Assembly (NCBI GenBank): GCA_016212105.1
Contig: JACRHJ010000026.1
Coordinates: 1-46,912 of the forward strand
Origin: Nitrospirota bacterium
Lineage (GTDB): Bacteria; Nitrospirota; JACRHJ01
Length of the DNA stretch: 46,912 bases
Reading direction: 5' to 3'
The position numbers and the translations under genes were made by a program. The notes below the pieces were generated by a model that saw only the letters and a list, made by a program, of their open reading frames with translations, was not told where the DNA came from and did not search any database. The number at the start of each line of letters is the position of its first letter. The stretch's first letter is position 1. This document shows, one piece after another, positions 30,745-39,520 of the stretch.

Positions 30745-31755
30745 ATGACACTGCAAGACGTCCGGGAGCAGGGCGCTCTACCCGGCGGGCAAGAAGAACC
30801 AAGCGAACCTGTACAGGAATGGGCGGCGGCCGCTCCCCTATGGAGGAGGGTTTCCGCCTTTCTGCTCGACTCGGCGCTCCTCGTCGCGGCCGGGGCTGTC
30901 CTCTGTTTCCTTCTGAGGGACCTGCTTGTCCCGCTCGGCAACGGCGGCAAGCTCGTCGGGCTTGCCATCGCAGCCCTCTATTTCGTCCCGAGGGACGGCA
31001 GGCCGGGCAACGGCCAGACGCCCGGCAAGAGGCTGCTGGGTATCAGGGTAGTTGACAGGTTTGGCGGCGCTGTTTCCACCGCGAGGTCCGCGTGCAGGTT
31101 CCTGGTGGCCGCGACCCCGGTCTTCCTCATAGGCATCAGGCTTACCTACGGCATGTACAACTGGGTCGCGGTGTTCCTGGCGATGTTCCTCTCGTTCGGC
31201 CTCGGCGGGGGGCTCGTCTACTTCGTCCTGTTCAACAGGAGGACAGGACAGTCCCTCCACGACCTCGTCTTCGACACTTACGTGATATCGGTCAGGACCG
31301 GAAACGCCCGCCTGATAGGCCAGCGTGTCGCGCTCAGGCACTACGCGATATTCTCGGCCTACCTGTTCTTCATTTCGGCCTTCGTCCTCTGGAATACGCC
31401 GAGGATGATCTCCGCGGAGCAGTTCAGGCATGTCGTGGAGATCAAGAAATTGCTGTCTTCGCAGGACGGGGTCATGGACTCGAGCGTGAAGTGGGGAAGC
31501 TACCTGCGTGGAGAGGGCAGCTACATGGACGTCACGGTATACCTTGAGGAGGAGCCGGCTTCATATGCACGGGCCGTAGACGATGCGGCTTCCACCGTCG
31601 TAAAGGGTTATCCGCACATGGGCGAGGTCGACAACCTCACGGTAACCGCCGTCCACGGCTACGACATAGGCATATTCTGGTCGTTCAGGAACAGTTCCGT
31701 ATCAAACACGCCCGCATGGTGGAGAAGCCGCATCGGGCCGGAGGACGCTGGATGA
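30745..31755 (+). CDS. RDD-family membrane protein
   Basis: This 336-residue protein has an RDD domain (about 33-190): APLWRRVSAFLLDSALLVAAG with Arg and Asp, then GQTPGKRLLGIRVVD, and several membrane helices. A further helix near 215 is followed by a soluble domain of about 110 residues (HVVEIKKLLSSQDGVMDSS). The function of RDD proteins is mostly unknown; some move ions or compatible solutes. The stop overlaps the tsaB start (ATGA), implying coupling. Upstream, TTGCAT-N18-TATTAT (about 30651-30680) is a possible promoter. Confidence 0.8.
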   Translation: MTLQDVREQGALPGGQEEPSEPVQEWAAAAPLWRRVSAFLLDSALLVAAGAVLCFLLRDLLVPLGNGGKLVGLAIAALYFVPRDGRPGNGQTPGKRLLGIRVVDRFGGAVSTARSACRFLVAATPVFLIGIRLTYGMYNWVAVFLAMFLSFGLGGGLVYFVLFNRRTGQSLHDLVFDTYVISVRTGNARLIGQRVALRHYAIFSAYLFFISAFVLWNTPRMISAEQFRHVVEIKKLLSSQDGVMDSSVKWGSYLRGEGSYMDVTVYLEEEPASYARAVDDAASTVVKGYPHMGEVDNLTVTAVHGYDIGIFWSFRNSSVSNTPAWWRSRIGPEDAG

Positions 31756-32435
31756 AGGTGCTCGGGATAGACACGTCCACGATGCTCGGCGCGGTCGGGA
31801 TAGTAGACGGAGGAGAACTGGTTGCGGAGCTTAGGACGAACGTCGAGGTAACGCATTCCGAGCGGCTGATGCTGCATATCGACGGCCTGCTGAAGTCGGC
31901 GGGCCTTGTCCTCGCGGACATAGACGGCTTCGCCGTGACGGTCGGGCCGGGCTCGTTCACCGGCCTCAGGATAGGCATGGCAGCCGCGAAGGCGATGGCG
32001 TACGCCTCCGGCAAGCCGGTAGCCGGCGTCCCCACGCTCGACGCCCTCGCGGACAACATGCCGTACTGCCGGTTCCAGATATGCCCCATGCTGGACGCGA
32101 GGAAGAAGATGGTCTACGCCGCGCTTTACCGGCAGACCAACAACGGCCCGTCAATGATAATGCAGCCCTCTGTCTTGGCTCCCGAGGAGCTTGCCGCGAT
32201 TATAGACAGGCCGACGGTCTTCCTCGGAGACGGGGCGCGGGTGTACAGGGGCGTATTCGAGGAGAGGCTCTGCTGCCAGGCGGTGTTCGCGCCGAGACGT
32301 TACGGCTACCCGTCCGGGGCGAACGTGGCCTTCCGTGGTTTAAAGAAAATAGAGTCCGGCGAGGCCGGCGACCCGATGTCACTCACGCCGTTTTATATCA
32401 GGCGTTCCGAGGCGGAGGAGAAGGCTGGGGTGTAG
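31752..32435 (+). CDS. tsaB: tRNA threonylcarbamoyladenosine biosynthesis protein TsaB
   Basis: This 227-residue protein has an ASKHA-fold N-terminal half: MKVLGIDTST, then VTVGPGSFTGLRIGMAAAKA and GVPTLDALA, the TsaB signature. It is the non-catalytic partner of TsaD and TsaE in forming t6A37 on ANN-decoding tRNAs. The length is normal. The start is the ATG of the ATGA overlap with the RDD gene; the longer frame from 31716 lies inside that gene. Confidence 0.93.
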   Translation: MKVLGIDTSTMLGAVGIVDGGELVAELRTNVEVTHSERLMLHIDGLLKSAGLVLADIDGFAVTVGPGSFTGLRIGMAAAKAMAYASGKPVAGVPTLDALADNMPYCRFQICPMLDARKKMVYAALYRQTNNGPSMIMQPSVLAPEELAAIIDRPTVFLGDGARVYRGVFEERLCCQAVFAPRRYGYPSGANVAFRGLKKIESGEAGDPMSLTPFYIRRSEAEEKAGV

Positions 32436-32468
32436 TACAGGATACCCACACGAACTGGCGGGCTGTTT

Positions 32469-33122
32469 ATGAGAAGTATAACATCCGTTCTATTCCTGAT
32501 GTTTCTCGTGTTCATGGCGTTGGCTCCTAGTAGCGCGTATGCGGATGAACGCTTGTGGCCAAAAGCTCCGCAACCTGCGGCTACTGATAATCGCTCATGG
32601 CCGAGCGTCGACTGGTTGAAACTCAAAGAGACCTGGCTCGCTTACCTCAATTACCCTTCCTCAGAGAACGCCGACAAGGTATCGAGACAACTTCCAAGTC
32701 AGGGCCATGTCAAATATACAGGAGCGACCGACGAACATGATGCGGTTAACTTTGTTTACGATAACCTCGGCATGCTCTCACGACAAATATACTCGGGCGA
32801 CCGTAGCGCGGTAAGACTTGGGTTTAGGTTATTCTCAGTATCCGATGCAGCTTTTTCTGAGGAACTGGACATAATATTAGGCTCCCTGATCCGTATCAAC
32901 CCGAGGTTGTTTCTATTGGTGCTTAATGAAAATCAGTGGGCCTTAAAGAATAACCAAGGATTATTGGTAAACTTCGGGGGTGATTATGTAGACCGGCCGA
33001 ACGCCGATGAGCTGGAAATATCGCTCAGGATAGCCGCCCTGCGTAGCGTCGACGACCCATCCCTTGCCCCACTTAGGGATGAATGCCTACAACTGCTTAA
33101 AGGCATGCAGCAAACTCGATAG
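32469..33122 (+). CDS. Secreted protein of unknown function
   Basis: This 217-residue protein has a clear signal peptide (MRSITSVLFLMFLVFMALAPSSAYA, cleavage after AYA near residue 25; shown only to define the site). The mature part is helical with no motif I recognise; DEHDAVNFVYDNLGMLSRQ and LRSVDDPSLAPLRDEC are visible. Base composition is clearly AT-richer than tsaB, suggesting a later acquisition. No strong Shine-Dalgarno site is present, and its position 33 bp after tsaB leaves open co-transcription. A periplasmic location is inferred. Confidence 0.6.
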   Translation: MRSITSVLFLMFLVFMALAPSSAYADERLWPKAPQPAATDNRSWPSVDWLKLKETWLAYLNYPSSENADKVSRQLPSQGHVKYTGATDEHDAVNFVYDNLGMLSRQIYSGDRSAVRLGFRLFSVSDAAFSEELDIILGSLIRINPRLFLLVLNENQWALKNNQGLLVNFGGDYVDRPNADELEISLRIAALRSVDDPSLAPLRDECLQLLKGMQQTR

Positions 33123-33214
33123 CAATTCGGGCAGGTACAACGGTGGGTCCCTCCATTCCGGTCGGGACGACATCTTAAAGGTAATGGCCGACACAATTGT
33201 GTCGGCCAGACTTA

Positions 33215-33254
33215 TCCCCCTCACCCCAGCCCCTCTCCCGCAAGGGGAGAGGGG
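33215..33254. repeat. C/G-rich palindromic repeat downstream of sucD
   Basis: CCCCTCACCCCAGCCCCTCT then CCCGCAAGGGGAGAGGGG. It is preceded by GGCCGACACAATTGTGTCGGCC (33187-33208), a perfect palindrome. At 33148-33174 is a CCCTCCATTCCGGTCGGGAC segment whose inverted copy is at 36487-36512. Confidence 0.7.
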
Positions 33255-33287
33255 ATATAATAAAGAAGCGGCAACCCCCGTCCCCGA

Positions 33288-34160
33288 CTACTTTGCCATC
33301 GCACCCGCGACCGTCGCGCCTATTGACGCCGGGTCGCGGACGACCGTTATCCCGGCGGCCTCCAATGCCTCTATCTTGGACTTCGCCGTGCCGGAGCCTC
33401 CGGAGACTATCGCGCCAGCATGTCCCATCCGCCTGCCCGGAGGCGCGGTCAGGCCAGCGACGTAAGCGAATACCGGCTTTGTAAACTCAGCCCGGACATA
33501 CTCCGCAGCGTCTTCCTCCGCCCTGCCGCCTATCTCGCCTATCATCAGCACAGCCTCCGTCTCCGCGTCCTCCTTGAACAGCCGCAGGCAGTCGACGAAG
33601 TCCGTACCGATTATAGGGTCGCCGCCTATACCGATGCATGTGGACTGGCCGACCCCTACGGACGTCAACTGGTGCACCGCCTCGTAGGTCAGCGTCCCGC
33701 TCCGGGAGATTATGCCGATACCGCCCTTCCTGTGTATGTACCCCGGCATGATGCCGACCTTGCATGCATCCGGCGTGATGACGCCAGGGCAGTTCGGGCC
33801 TATGAGCCGGGTCGCCGAGCCTTCGAGGGCGCGCTTCACGATGATCATGTCGTGCACCGGAATGCCCTCCGTGATGCATACGACGAGCCGGAGGCCCGCG
33901 TCGGCGGCCTCGAGTATCGCGTCGGCGGCGTAAGGCGCGGGCACGAAGATGACCGAGACGTCCGCGCCCGTCGCGGACACTGCGTCCACGACGGTGTCGA
34001 AGACCGGCACGCCTTCATGCTCCTGCCCGCCCTTGCCCGGCGTCACGCCCGCGACGACCTGCGTCCCGTACGCGAGCATCTGGCCGGCATGGAAGCCGCC
34101 CTCGCGGCCTGTGATGCCCTGGACGAGGACTTTTGATTCGCTATTTATGAGAATGGACAT
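33288..34160 (-). CDS. sucD: Succinyl-CoA synthetase, alpha subunit
   Basis: This 290-residue protein has the CoA-binding Rossmann N-terminus ([15 protein letters not shown]), [10 protein letters not shown], and the phosphohistidine loop [17 protein letters not shown] with H247. With SucC it interconverts succinyl-CoA and succinate with ATP or GTP formation. AAGGTG precedes the ATG. It is separated from sucC by about 400 bp of repeats, unusual for genes that are normally adjacent. Confidence 0.96.
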   Translation of the reverse strand: MSILINSESKVLVQGITGREGGFHAGQMLAYGTQVVAGVTPGKGGQEHEGVPVFDTVVDAVSATGADVSVIFVPAPYAADAILEAADAGLRLVVCITEGIPVHDMIIVKRALEGSATRLIGPNCPGVITPDACKVGIMPGYIHRKGGIGIISRSGTLTYEAVHQLTSVGVGQSTCIGIGGDPIIGTDFVDCLRLFKEDAETEAVLMIGEIGGRAEEDAAEYVRAEFTKPVFAYVAGLTAPPGRRMGHAGAIVSGGSGTAKSKIEALEAAGITVVRDPASIGATVAGAMAK

Positions 34161-34556
34161 AACACCTTTATATGGGATAAAGTCCCGCCTCTTTGTAAAG
34201 AGGCGGCCCAGAAACTGTTATTAATCCGGCGGTTAAATATGCATATAGCTTCGACCAAAACAAAGTCGCTGGATTCCCGCTTTCGCGGGAATAACGGGTA
34301 GTTGCGTGTCTCCCCGTGCTTGACACGGGGCCCAGGAAGTTCACATATTTATCCACCGTGTTAATAATAGGGCCCGTACCGGGCCGGGTTCAGGTAGGGG
34401 CCGTACCAAGCGAAGCGCGTGTCGGACCTTCTTTGATTTGTCGCCCCGTGCTTGACACGGGGTCCAGGAAGTTCGCATATTTGGTTGCCGGATTAATTTG
34501 ATGACTTTATCCAATCCCCTCTCCTCGCGGGAGAGGGGCTGGGGTGAGGGGTCTCC
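34161..34556. repeat. Repeat-filled gap between sucC and sucD
   Basis: The gap contains the 148-bp element copy 2 (34219-34366), a GTACCGGGCC / GGGGCCGTACCAAGCGAAGC stretch also seen near 22420, another TGCTTGACACGGGGTCCAGG copy with a degenerate element end (34440-34497), and a C/G-rich palindrome (34514-34552). I see no gene. Confidence 0.75.
34219..34366. mobile_element. 148-bp MITE-like element, copy 2
   Basis: It has the same length as the copy at 1253-1400, with about ten mismatches. TA lies at both ends, and the inverted ends begin TATTAATCCGGCGG (left) and TATTAACACGGTGG (right, complement). It sits inside the sucC-sucD operon. Confidence 0.7.
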
Positions 34557-35726
34557 TTACGCGTTGCTCCTCATGCAGCCCACAACCATCTCGCCCGCCT
34601 CGCGCATAGAATGCGCGACCTTGAAGCTGAGTCCAGACTCGCGCAGGATGCGCGCGCCCTCGTCTCTGTTCGTGCCTTCGAGGCGGACGACCACGGGCAC
34701 ATTCACCGCAAGCTCGCCCGCCGCCGCGACGACGCCCCTGGCGAGTTCGTCGCACCGCAGTATCCCGCCGAAGATGTTTATCAGGACCGCCTCCACCTGC
34801 CGGTCGGAGAGGAGTATTTCGAGCGCGTCCTTAATGCGTCCCGCCGCCGCCCCGCCGCCCACGTCGAGGAAGTTCGCGGGCTCGCCGCCGTACCCCTTTA
34901 CAAGGTCCATCGTCGCCATGGCGAGCCCTGCCCCGTTCACCATGCATCCGATGTTCCCGTCCATCCTGACGTAGCTGACGCCAGCCTTCTTCGCGCGGTA
35001 CTCCAGCCCGTCCATGTCGGACGGGTCGGCGAGCCTCTTCATGTCCTCGTGCCGGTAGAGCGCGCTGTCGTCCACGGACATCTTCGCGTCGAGCGCGACG
35101 AAGTCGTCGGACTCGACCAGCACCAGCGGGTTTATCTCGACAAGCTCCGCATCCGAGACCAGGAAGACGATGTGGAGCTTCAGCATGATGTCCACGAAGG
35201 AGTTGACCTTCCCGCGCGGGACGCCGATACTGTATGCCATCTTGCGGGCCTGGTACGGCTGGAGGCCGAAGACCGGCTCGATGTACTCCTTCACGACCCT
35301 GCCCGGCTCGCGCCTCGCGGCCTCCTCTATGTCCATGCCTCCGGCGGAGCTTGCGATGATTACAGGGAGCGCCTTCTCCCTGTCTATCGTGATTGCCAGG
35401 TAGTATTCCCGCTCCACCGCGAGGCCTTCCTCGACCAGCACCTTGCGCACGGGCACGCCGTCCGGCCCGGACTGCACAGTGACGAGCCTCCTGCCAAGTA
35501 TCGCGTTCGCGTCCGAGTACGCCTCGACAGGACTATGCGCCGTCAGTATGCCGCCCGCCTTGCCGCGCCCGCCTGTATGCGCCTGCGCCTTGACCACGCC
35601 CAGCGAGAGGCCGAGCACTTCGTAAGCCTCCCTCGCCTCGGCGGCGGACGAGACGACCTTGCCCGCGGGGATACGTATACCCGTCTTTGCTATTATCTCT
35701 TTTGCCTGGTATTCGTGGAGGCGCAT
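34557..35726 (-). CDS. sucC: Succinyl-CoA synthetase, beta subunit (ADP/GDP-forming)
   Basis: This 389-residue ATP-grasp protein has MRLHEYQAKEI at the start, AQAHTGGRGKAGGI, NPLVLVE and NIFGGILRCDELARG. It binds nucleotide and passes the phosphate to SucD. ATG 35726 is chosen for its AGGAA site and family length. The sdhB stop lies just upstream (35732), so the two are co-transcribed. FLDVGGGAAAG replaces the common FLDVGGGAT near the C-terminal domain, a mild variation. Confidence 0.96.
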   Translation of the reverse strand: MRLHEYQAKEIIAKTGIRIPAGKVVSSAAEAREAYEVLGLSLGVVKAQAHTGGRGKAGGILTAHSPVEAYSDANAILGRRLVTVQSGPDGVPVRKVLVEEGLAVEREYYLAITIDREKALPVIIASSAGGMDIEEAARREPGRVVKEYIEPVFGLQPYQARKMAYSIGVPRGKVNSFVDIMLKLHIVFLVSDAELVEINPLVLVESDDFVALDAKMSVDDSALYRHEDMKRLADPSDMDGLEYRAKKAGVSYVRMDGNIGCMVNGAGLAMATMDLVKGYGGEPANFLDVGGGAAAGRIKDALEILLSDRQVEAVLINIFGGILRCDELARGVVAAAGELAVNVPVVVRLEGTNRDEGARILRESGLSFKVAHSMREAGEMVVGCMRSNA

Positions 35727-35731
35727 ATTTC

Positions 35732-36478
35732 CTATTTCCCCAGCCACCGCTTTACCGCGTCCAGAAGCGCCTCGCGGTTCAGCCGGGCGATGGAACTGAC
35801 AAGCGGTATGGACTTGGGGCAGACGCGCTCGCAGTTCTGCGCGTTGCCGCAGCCCGCGAGGCCGCCGTCCCCGCGTACGACATCGAGCCGTGCGGCGCGG
35901 TTCATCCGCCCTGTCGGGTAGCTGTTCAGGAGCGTCGCCTGGTTCAGCACCGCCGCGCCCATGAACGACGAGTTATTGTTCACCTGCGGACAGGCCGCGA
36001 GGCAGCAGCCACACGTAATGCACCGCGCCAGCGGGTACGCCGCCTCCTGCTCCTCCTGGCTCACCTGCGGGCCGGGGCCCATCGGGTATGTCCCATCGAT
36101 GGGTATCCACGCGCGCACCCTGGCGAAGTTCTCGAACAGCGACGACCTGTCCACCATAAGGTCGCGCACCACGGGGAACTTGGCGAGCGGCTCAAGCGTC
36201 ACCGGCCTGTCGAGGTCTTCTATCAGCGCGCTGCACGCCTGGCGCGCGCGTCCGTTTATGACCATCGCGCACGAGCCGCAGACCTCCTCCAGACAGGAGC
36301 ACTCCCACACGACCGGGTCGGCCTTCACGCCGTCTATCGTGACAGGGTCGCGGCGTATGTCCTGCAGGGCAATGACGACGTTCATCCCCGGCCGGAAATT
36401 TACCTCGAACTCCTGCCAGTAGGGCTTCGCGTCGGGGCCGTCCTGACGGCGGATTTTTATGGTGAAATTGTCGGACAT
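35732..36478 (-). CDS. sdhB: Succinate dehydrogenase/fumarate reductase iron-sulfur subunit (B-type)
   Basis: This 248-residue protein (from ATG 36478, AGAGAG upstream; ATG 36493 adds five residues) has the 2Fe-2S cluster ligands C62, C67, C70 and C82 (CSCLEEVCGSC ... C), then CITCGCCLAACP and NCERVCPKSIPL for the 4Fe-4S and 3Fe-4S clusters. The sequence RQDGPDAKPYW...NVVIAL and LEEVCGSCAMVINGRARQ is strikingly like Bacillus SdhB. It carries electrons between SdhA FAD and the SdhC haems. Confidence 0.93.
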   Translation of the reverse strand: MSDNFTIKIRRQDGPDAKPYWQEFEVNFRPGMNVVIALQDIRRDPVTIDGVKADPVVWECSCLEEVCGSCAMVINGRARQACSALIEDLDRPVTLEPLAKFPVVRDLMVDRSSLFENFARVRAWIPIDGTYPMGPGPQVSQEEQEAAYPLARCITCGCCLAACPQVNNNSSFMGAAVLNQATLLNSYPTGRMNRAARLDVVRGDGGLAGCGNAQNCERVCPKSIPLVSSIARLNREALLDAVKRWLGK

Positions 36479-36625
36479 CACAAACTCTCTCATGGTTGTC
36501 GTCCCGACCGGAGTGGAGGGACCTGCTGTTGACTAAAAACACAAAGCAGATTCCTCGACTTCGCTCGGAATGACAGGAGGTGGAGGAGATTGCCGCGTCG
36601 CTTCGCTCCTCGCAAAGACACCCGC

Positions 36626-37048
36626 CTATTTAAAGAACCCCCCGAGCGCACCGCGCACGAACTTGTCTATCGGGTAGCCGTTCCCGGACTCGGCCCTGTA
36701 CGTCCGGTCGTATATCATGCTGTTGTCGGCAGCGGACAGGACGTACAGCCGCGCGTCCACGAAGCCCTTCTCCGCGTCCGCGTCGTTGACGGAAATCTTC
36801 ACGTAGGCGCCGGTCACGGATGCGTCGTCCGTAACCGTCACGCCGCGCATCCGGAAGTAGTCCGCGGCGGCGGCCTTCAAGCCGCGCAGCAGCGTCAGGT
36901 CGATATGCCCGTCCGCATCCCAGATGTACACGGAGTGCACAGGCGGCGGGGGAGCGGTGGTTTTCTCGGCGGACTGCGCCGCGCATCCGGCCATCAGGGT
37001 TGCGAATGTCATCAGCGCGACCAGCGTGAGCGTCTTTATTGTCGTCAT
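36626..37048 (-). CDS. Lipoprotein of unknown function inside the sdh cluster
   Basis: This 140-residue protein has a lipoprotein signal with lipobox LMAGC (C22), a Pro-rich spacer (TTAPPPPVHS), and a small alpha/beta domain (GLKAAAADYFRMRGVTVTD, VKISVNDADA). It lies between sdhB and sdhA on the same strand, with AGAGG before its ATG. It resembles outer-membrane-tethered small domains of unknown role. Whether it belongs to the respiratory complex or was inserted is unclear; repeats flank it on both sides. Confidence 0.7.
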   Translation of the reverse strand: MTTIKTLTLVALMTFATLMAGCAAQSAEKTTAPPPPVHSVYIWDADGHIDLTLLRGLKAAAADYFRMRGVTVTDDASVTGAYVKISVNDADAEKGFVDARLYVLSAADNSMIYDRTYRAESGNGYPIDKFVRGALGGFFK

Positions 37049-37299
37049 ATGGCCTCTTTGTTTTTATGTAGGGGCGGGTCCCCGTGCCCGCCCTGGTTTT
37101 GTTTGTCATTGCGAGCGTAGCGCGGCAATCTCAGGTCTTATAATGCTGGGATTGCCACGTCACCTTCGGCTCCTCGCAATGACATCCAATTACATTGGAT
37201 TCCCGCCGGGGCGGGAATGACAGTCGAAGATGGCGGGCAGTGCCCGCCCTACTATATCCCCTCTCCTCGCGGGAGAGGGGTTGGGGTAAGGGGCTTCCT
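37049..37299. repeat. Repeat-filled gap between sdhA and the lipoprotein gene
   Basis: In order there are: GGGGCGGGTCCCCGTGCCCGCCC (37067-37092); a CATTGCGAGCGTAGCGCGGCAA ... CTCCTCGCAATGACAT inverted pair (37107-37184); GGATTCCCGCCGGGGCGGGAA (37198-37218); GGCGGGCAGTGCCCGCC (37232-37248); and a C/G-rich palindrome (37257-37292). No gene. Confidence 0.65.
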
Positions 37300-39039
37300 T
37301 CAGTCCACATCATAATGCCTCTCCCTCGGCACGATAAGCGAGACGTCCACCGGCTCATAAGAGATTTCCGGGCCGTCCGGCGTAAAAGACGCGCGCGTAG
37401 TCTTGAGCCAGCCCGCATCGTCGCGCATCGGGTACTCCGGCTTGTAATGCGCCCCGCGCGACTCGTCGCGCATGAGAGCCCCGACCGTGATAGCCCGCGC
37501 GAGTATCAGCATGTTCTTCAGCTCGCGCGCGAATACGAGGCTGGTGTTCGCCACGGGCGACTTGTCCACGACGTTAAGCCTGCCGCACCTCTCCAGCATC
37601 TCGGCGAGCTTCTCGTCCGTCTTCTTCAGGTCGTCGTTCTTCCTTATGACCGTTACGTTCTTCCGCATCAGGTCGCCCATCTCGCGGAACAGGTCGAACG
37701 GGTTCTCCGTCCCGCCGGTGTTCAGTATGTCCGCGTTGATGTCACGCTGGAGGTTCGCCTCGGCCTCGAATATCCCGGACGATATTTCGCCGGAGCGCTT
37801 CTGTAATCCCTCGGCATACGCGACCGCAGCCGGACCCGCGACCATGCCGTCGAATATGCAGGACACGAGCGAGTTCGCGCCCAGCCGGTTCGCGCCGTGG
37901 TGCTGGTACTCGGCCTCGCCCGCGGCGAAGAGTCCGGGCACGTTCGTGGCCATGCTGTCGTCCACCCACAGACCGCCCATGTTGTAATGCACCGCCGGGA
38001 AGACCCGCATCGGCACCTTTCTCGGGTCGTCTCCGGAGAAGCGTTCGTATATCTCCGCGATGCCGTACAGATTCCTGTCGATGTCGCGGGGGTTCAGGTG
38101 CGATATGTCCATGTATACGACCTCGCCGCCGTCCACGCCGAGGCCCAGCTCGTGCACCACCTTGAATATGGCGCGGGACGCGATGTCCCTCGGCACGAGG
38201 TTCCCGTACGCGGGGTACCAGTCCTCCAGGAAGTACCACGGCCTGCCGTCACGCGGCACCCAGACACGGCCCCCCTCGCCGCGCGCGGACTCCGAGATGA
38301 GCCGGAGCTTGTCCTCGCCGGGCATCGCGGTCGGGTGCACCTGGACGAACTCCGGGTTTGCGTATACCGCCCCGGCCTGATACAATGCCGACGCAGCGCT
38401 GCCGGTGTTGACGAGCGAGTTCGTGCTGAGGCCGAATATAGCGCCAATGCCGCCAGTGGCCGCGACGACCGCGTCGGCGGGGAACGCACGCACCTCCATC
38501 GTGTTGAGGTTCATGGCGGTGATGCCCCGGCATGCGCCGTTGTGTATCACCGGCGAGAGAAGCTCCCAGCCCTCGAACTTGGTTACCAGGCCCTCGGCCT
38601 CGTGTCGGCGGACCTGCTCGTCCAGCGCGTAGACAAGCTGCTGGCCGGTGGTCGTCCCGGCGAACGCGGTTCTGTGGAACTTCGTCCCGCCGAACCTGCG
38701 GAAGTCGAGATTTCCCTCGGGCGTCCGGTTGTACATCACGCCCATGCGGGCGGTAAGCTCTACTATGTCAGGAGCTGCCTCGCACATGCGCTTCACCAGC
38801 GGCTGGTTCGCGAGGAAGTCCCCGCCGTATACAGTGTCGTCGAAGTGCGTCCATATGGAGTCGCCCTCGCCCTTAAGGTTTATCGCGGCGTTTATGCCGC
38901 CCTGGGCGCAGACCGAGTGCGACCGGCGCACCGGCTGCATGGCGAAGAGCTGCACCTTCTGCCCGGCCTCAGCTATCTTTATGGTGGTCATCAGGCCGGC
39001 GAGGCCGCCGCCGATGACTATGATGTTCGCCTGCTTCAA
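37300..39039 (-). CDS. sdhA: Succinate dehydrogenase/fumarate reductase flavoprotein subunit
   Basis: This 579-residue FAD protein has the dinucleotide fold GGGLAGLMTTIKIAEAG (11-27), the flavin-linking histidine in RRSHSVCAQGG (H41), and HGANRLGANSL near residue 400. The length fits the B-type Sdh/Frd group (Bacillus 586). It oxidises succinate or reduces fumarate. The start is a TTG whose TTGA overlaps the stop of the small membrane-protein gene, so translation is coupled. Direction of catalysis cannot be told; sucCD next door suggests TCA use. Confidence 0.94.
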   Translation of the reverse strand: MKQANIIVIGGGLAGLMTTIKIAEAGQKVQLFAMQPVRRSHSVCAQGGINAAINLKGEGDSIWTHFDDTVYGGDFLANQPLVKRMCEAAPDIVELTARMGVMYNRTPEGNLDFRRFGGTKFHRTAFAGTTTGQQLVYALDEQVRRHEAEGLVTKFEGWELLSPVIHNGACRGITAMNLNTMEVRAFPADAVVAATGGIGAIFGLSTNSLVNTGSAASALYQAGAVYANPEFVQVHPTAMPGEDKLRLISESARGEGGRVWVPRDGRPWYFLEDWYPAYGNLVPRDIASRAIFKVVHELGLGVDGGEVVYMDISHLNPRDIDRNLYGIAEIYERFSGDDPRKVPMRVFPAVHYNMGGLWVDDSMATNVPGLFAAGEAEYQHHGANRLGANSLVSCIFDGMVAGPAAVAYAEGLQKRSGEISSGIFEAEANLQRDINADILNTGGTENPFDLFREMGDLMRKNVTVIRKNDDLKKTDEKLAEMLERCGRLNVVDKSPVANTSLVFARELKNMLILARAITVGALMRDESRGAHYKPEYPMRDDAGWLKTTRASFTPDGPEISYEPVDVSLIVPRERHYDVD

Positions 39040-39290
39040 TTAAGGAGCCCCTTCTTCCTCAACCACCCGTCCATCTTCCGAAGCGTAAACCGCGCCGTCA
39101 CAAGCATCGCAGCTGTGGCGATGAGCAGGAACACCGCCCACATCCAGGCCGGCGGCCTGCACAGCGGGCAGCCGATGCTCCGCCCGACGTACACCCAGAG
39201 CGGGAGCCATATGGCCGTGCCCGCGAGGTAGCCGATAATCACGCCAACCAGCACGGCGATGAGGCGGTATATGTTTGCCTTGTCTATCAA
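39036..39290 (-). CDS. Small two-helix membrane protein of the sdh cluster
   Basis: This short protein has two hydrophobic helices (IYRLIAVLVGVIIGYLAGTA and WMWAVFLLIATAAMLVTA) with CPLCRPP between them and a basic tail (TLRKMDGWLRKKGLLN). It is translationally coupled to sdhA. From the TTG at 39290 (GGGGGTAGG just upstream) it has 84 residues. An ATG at 39347 is in frame but its codons are palindromic repeat (LPPPAQGEGWGGGR), so either the start is the TTG or the repeat has been absorbed into the gene. It has no known Sdh counterpart in B-type enzymes. Confidence 0.55.
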   Translation of the reverse strand: MIDKANIYRLIAVLVGVIIGYLAGTAIWLPLWVYVGRSIGCPLCRPPAWMWAVFLLIATAAMLVTARFTLRKMDGWLRKKGLLN

Positions 39291-39520
39291 CCTACCCCCA
39301 CCCCAGCCCTCCCCCTGTGCAGGGGGCGGGAGATTCGTCGAGGCCATGATTTTATGTAGGGGCCGACCTGTGTGTCGGCCCTTGCTTAAATGCGCCCGAT
39401 GAATCGGGCAACTACAACTTAAAGAATCGGTGGGCGGTGCCCACCCTACAACTGCTATTTCATCAACCAATCTTCCCCTCCCTTCACAGGGAGGGGATAA
39501 GAGGGAAGGGTTGGTTCACC
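39291..39520. repeat. Repeats between sdhC and the small membrane-protein gene
   Basis: C/G-rich palindromes lie at 39291-39332 and 39470-39511, with GGGGCCGACCTGTGTGTCGGCCC (39359-39381, also at 44053-44076) and CGCCCGATGAATCGGGCAAC (39392-39411) between. No gene. Confidence 0.65.
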
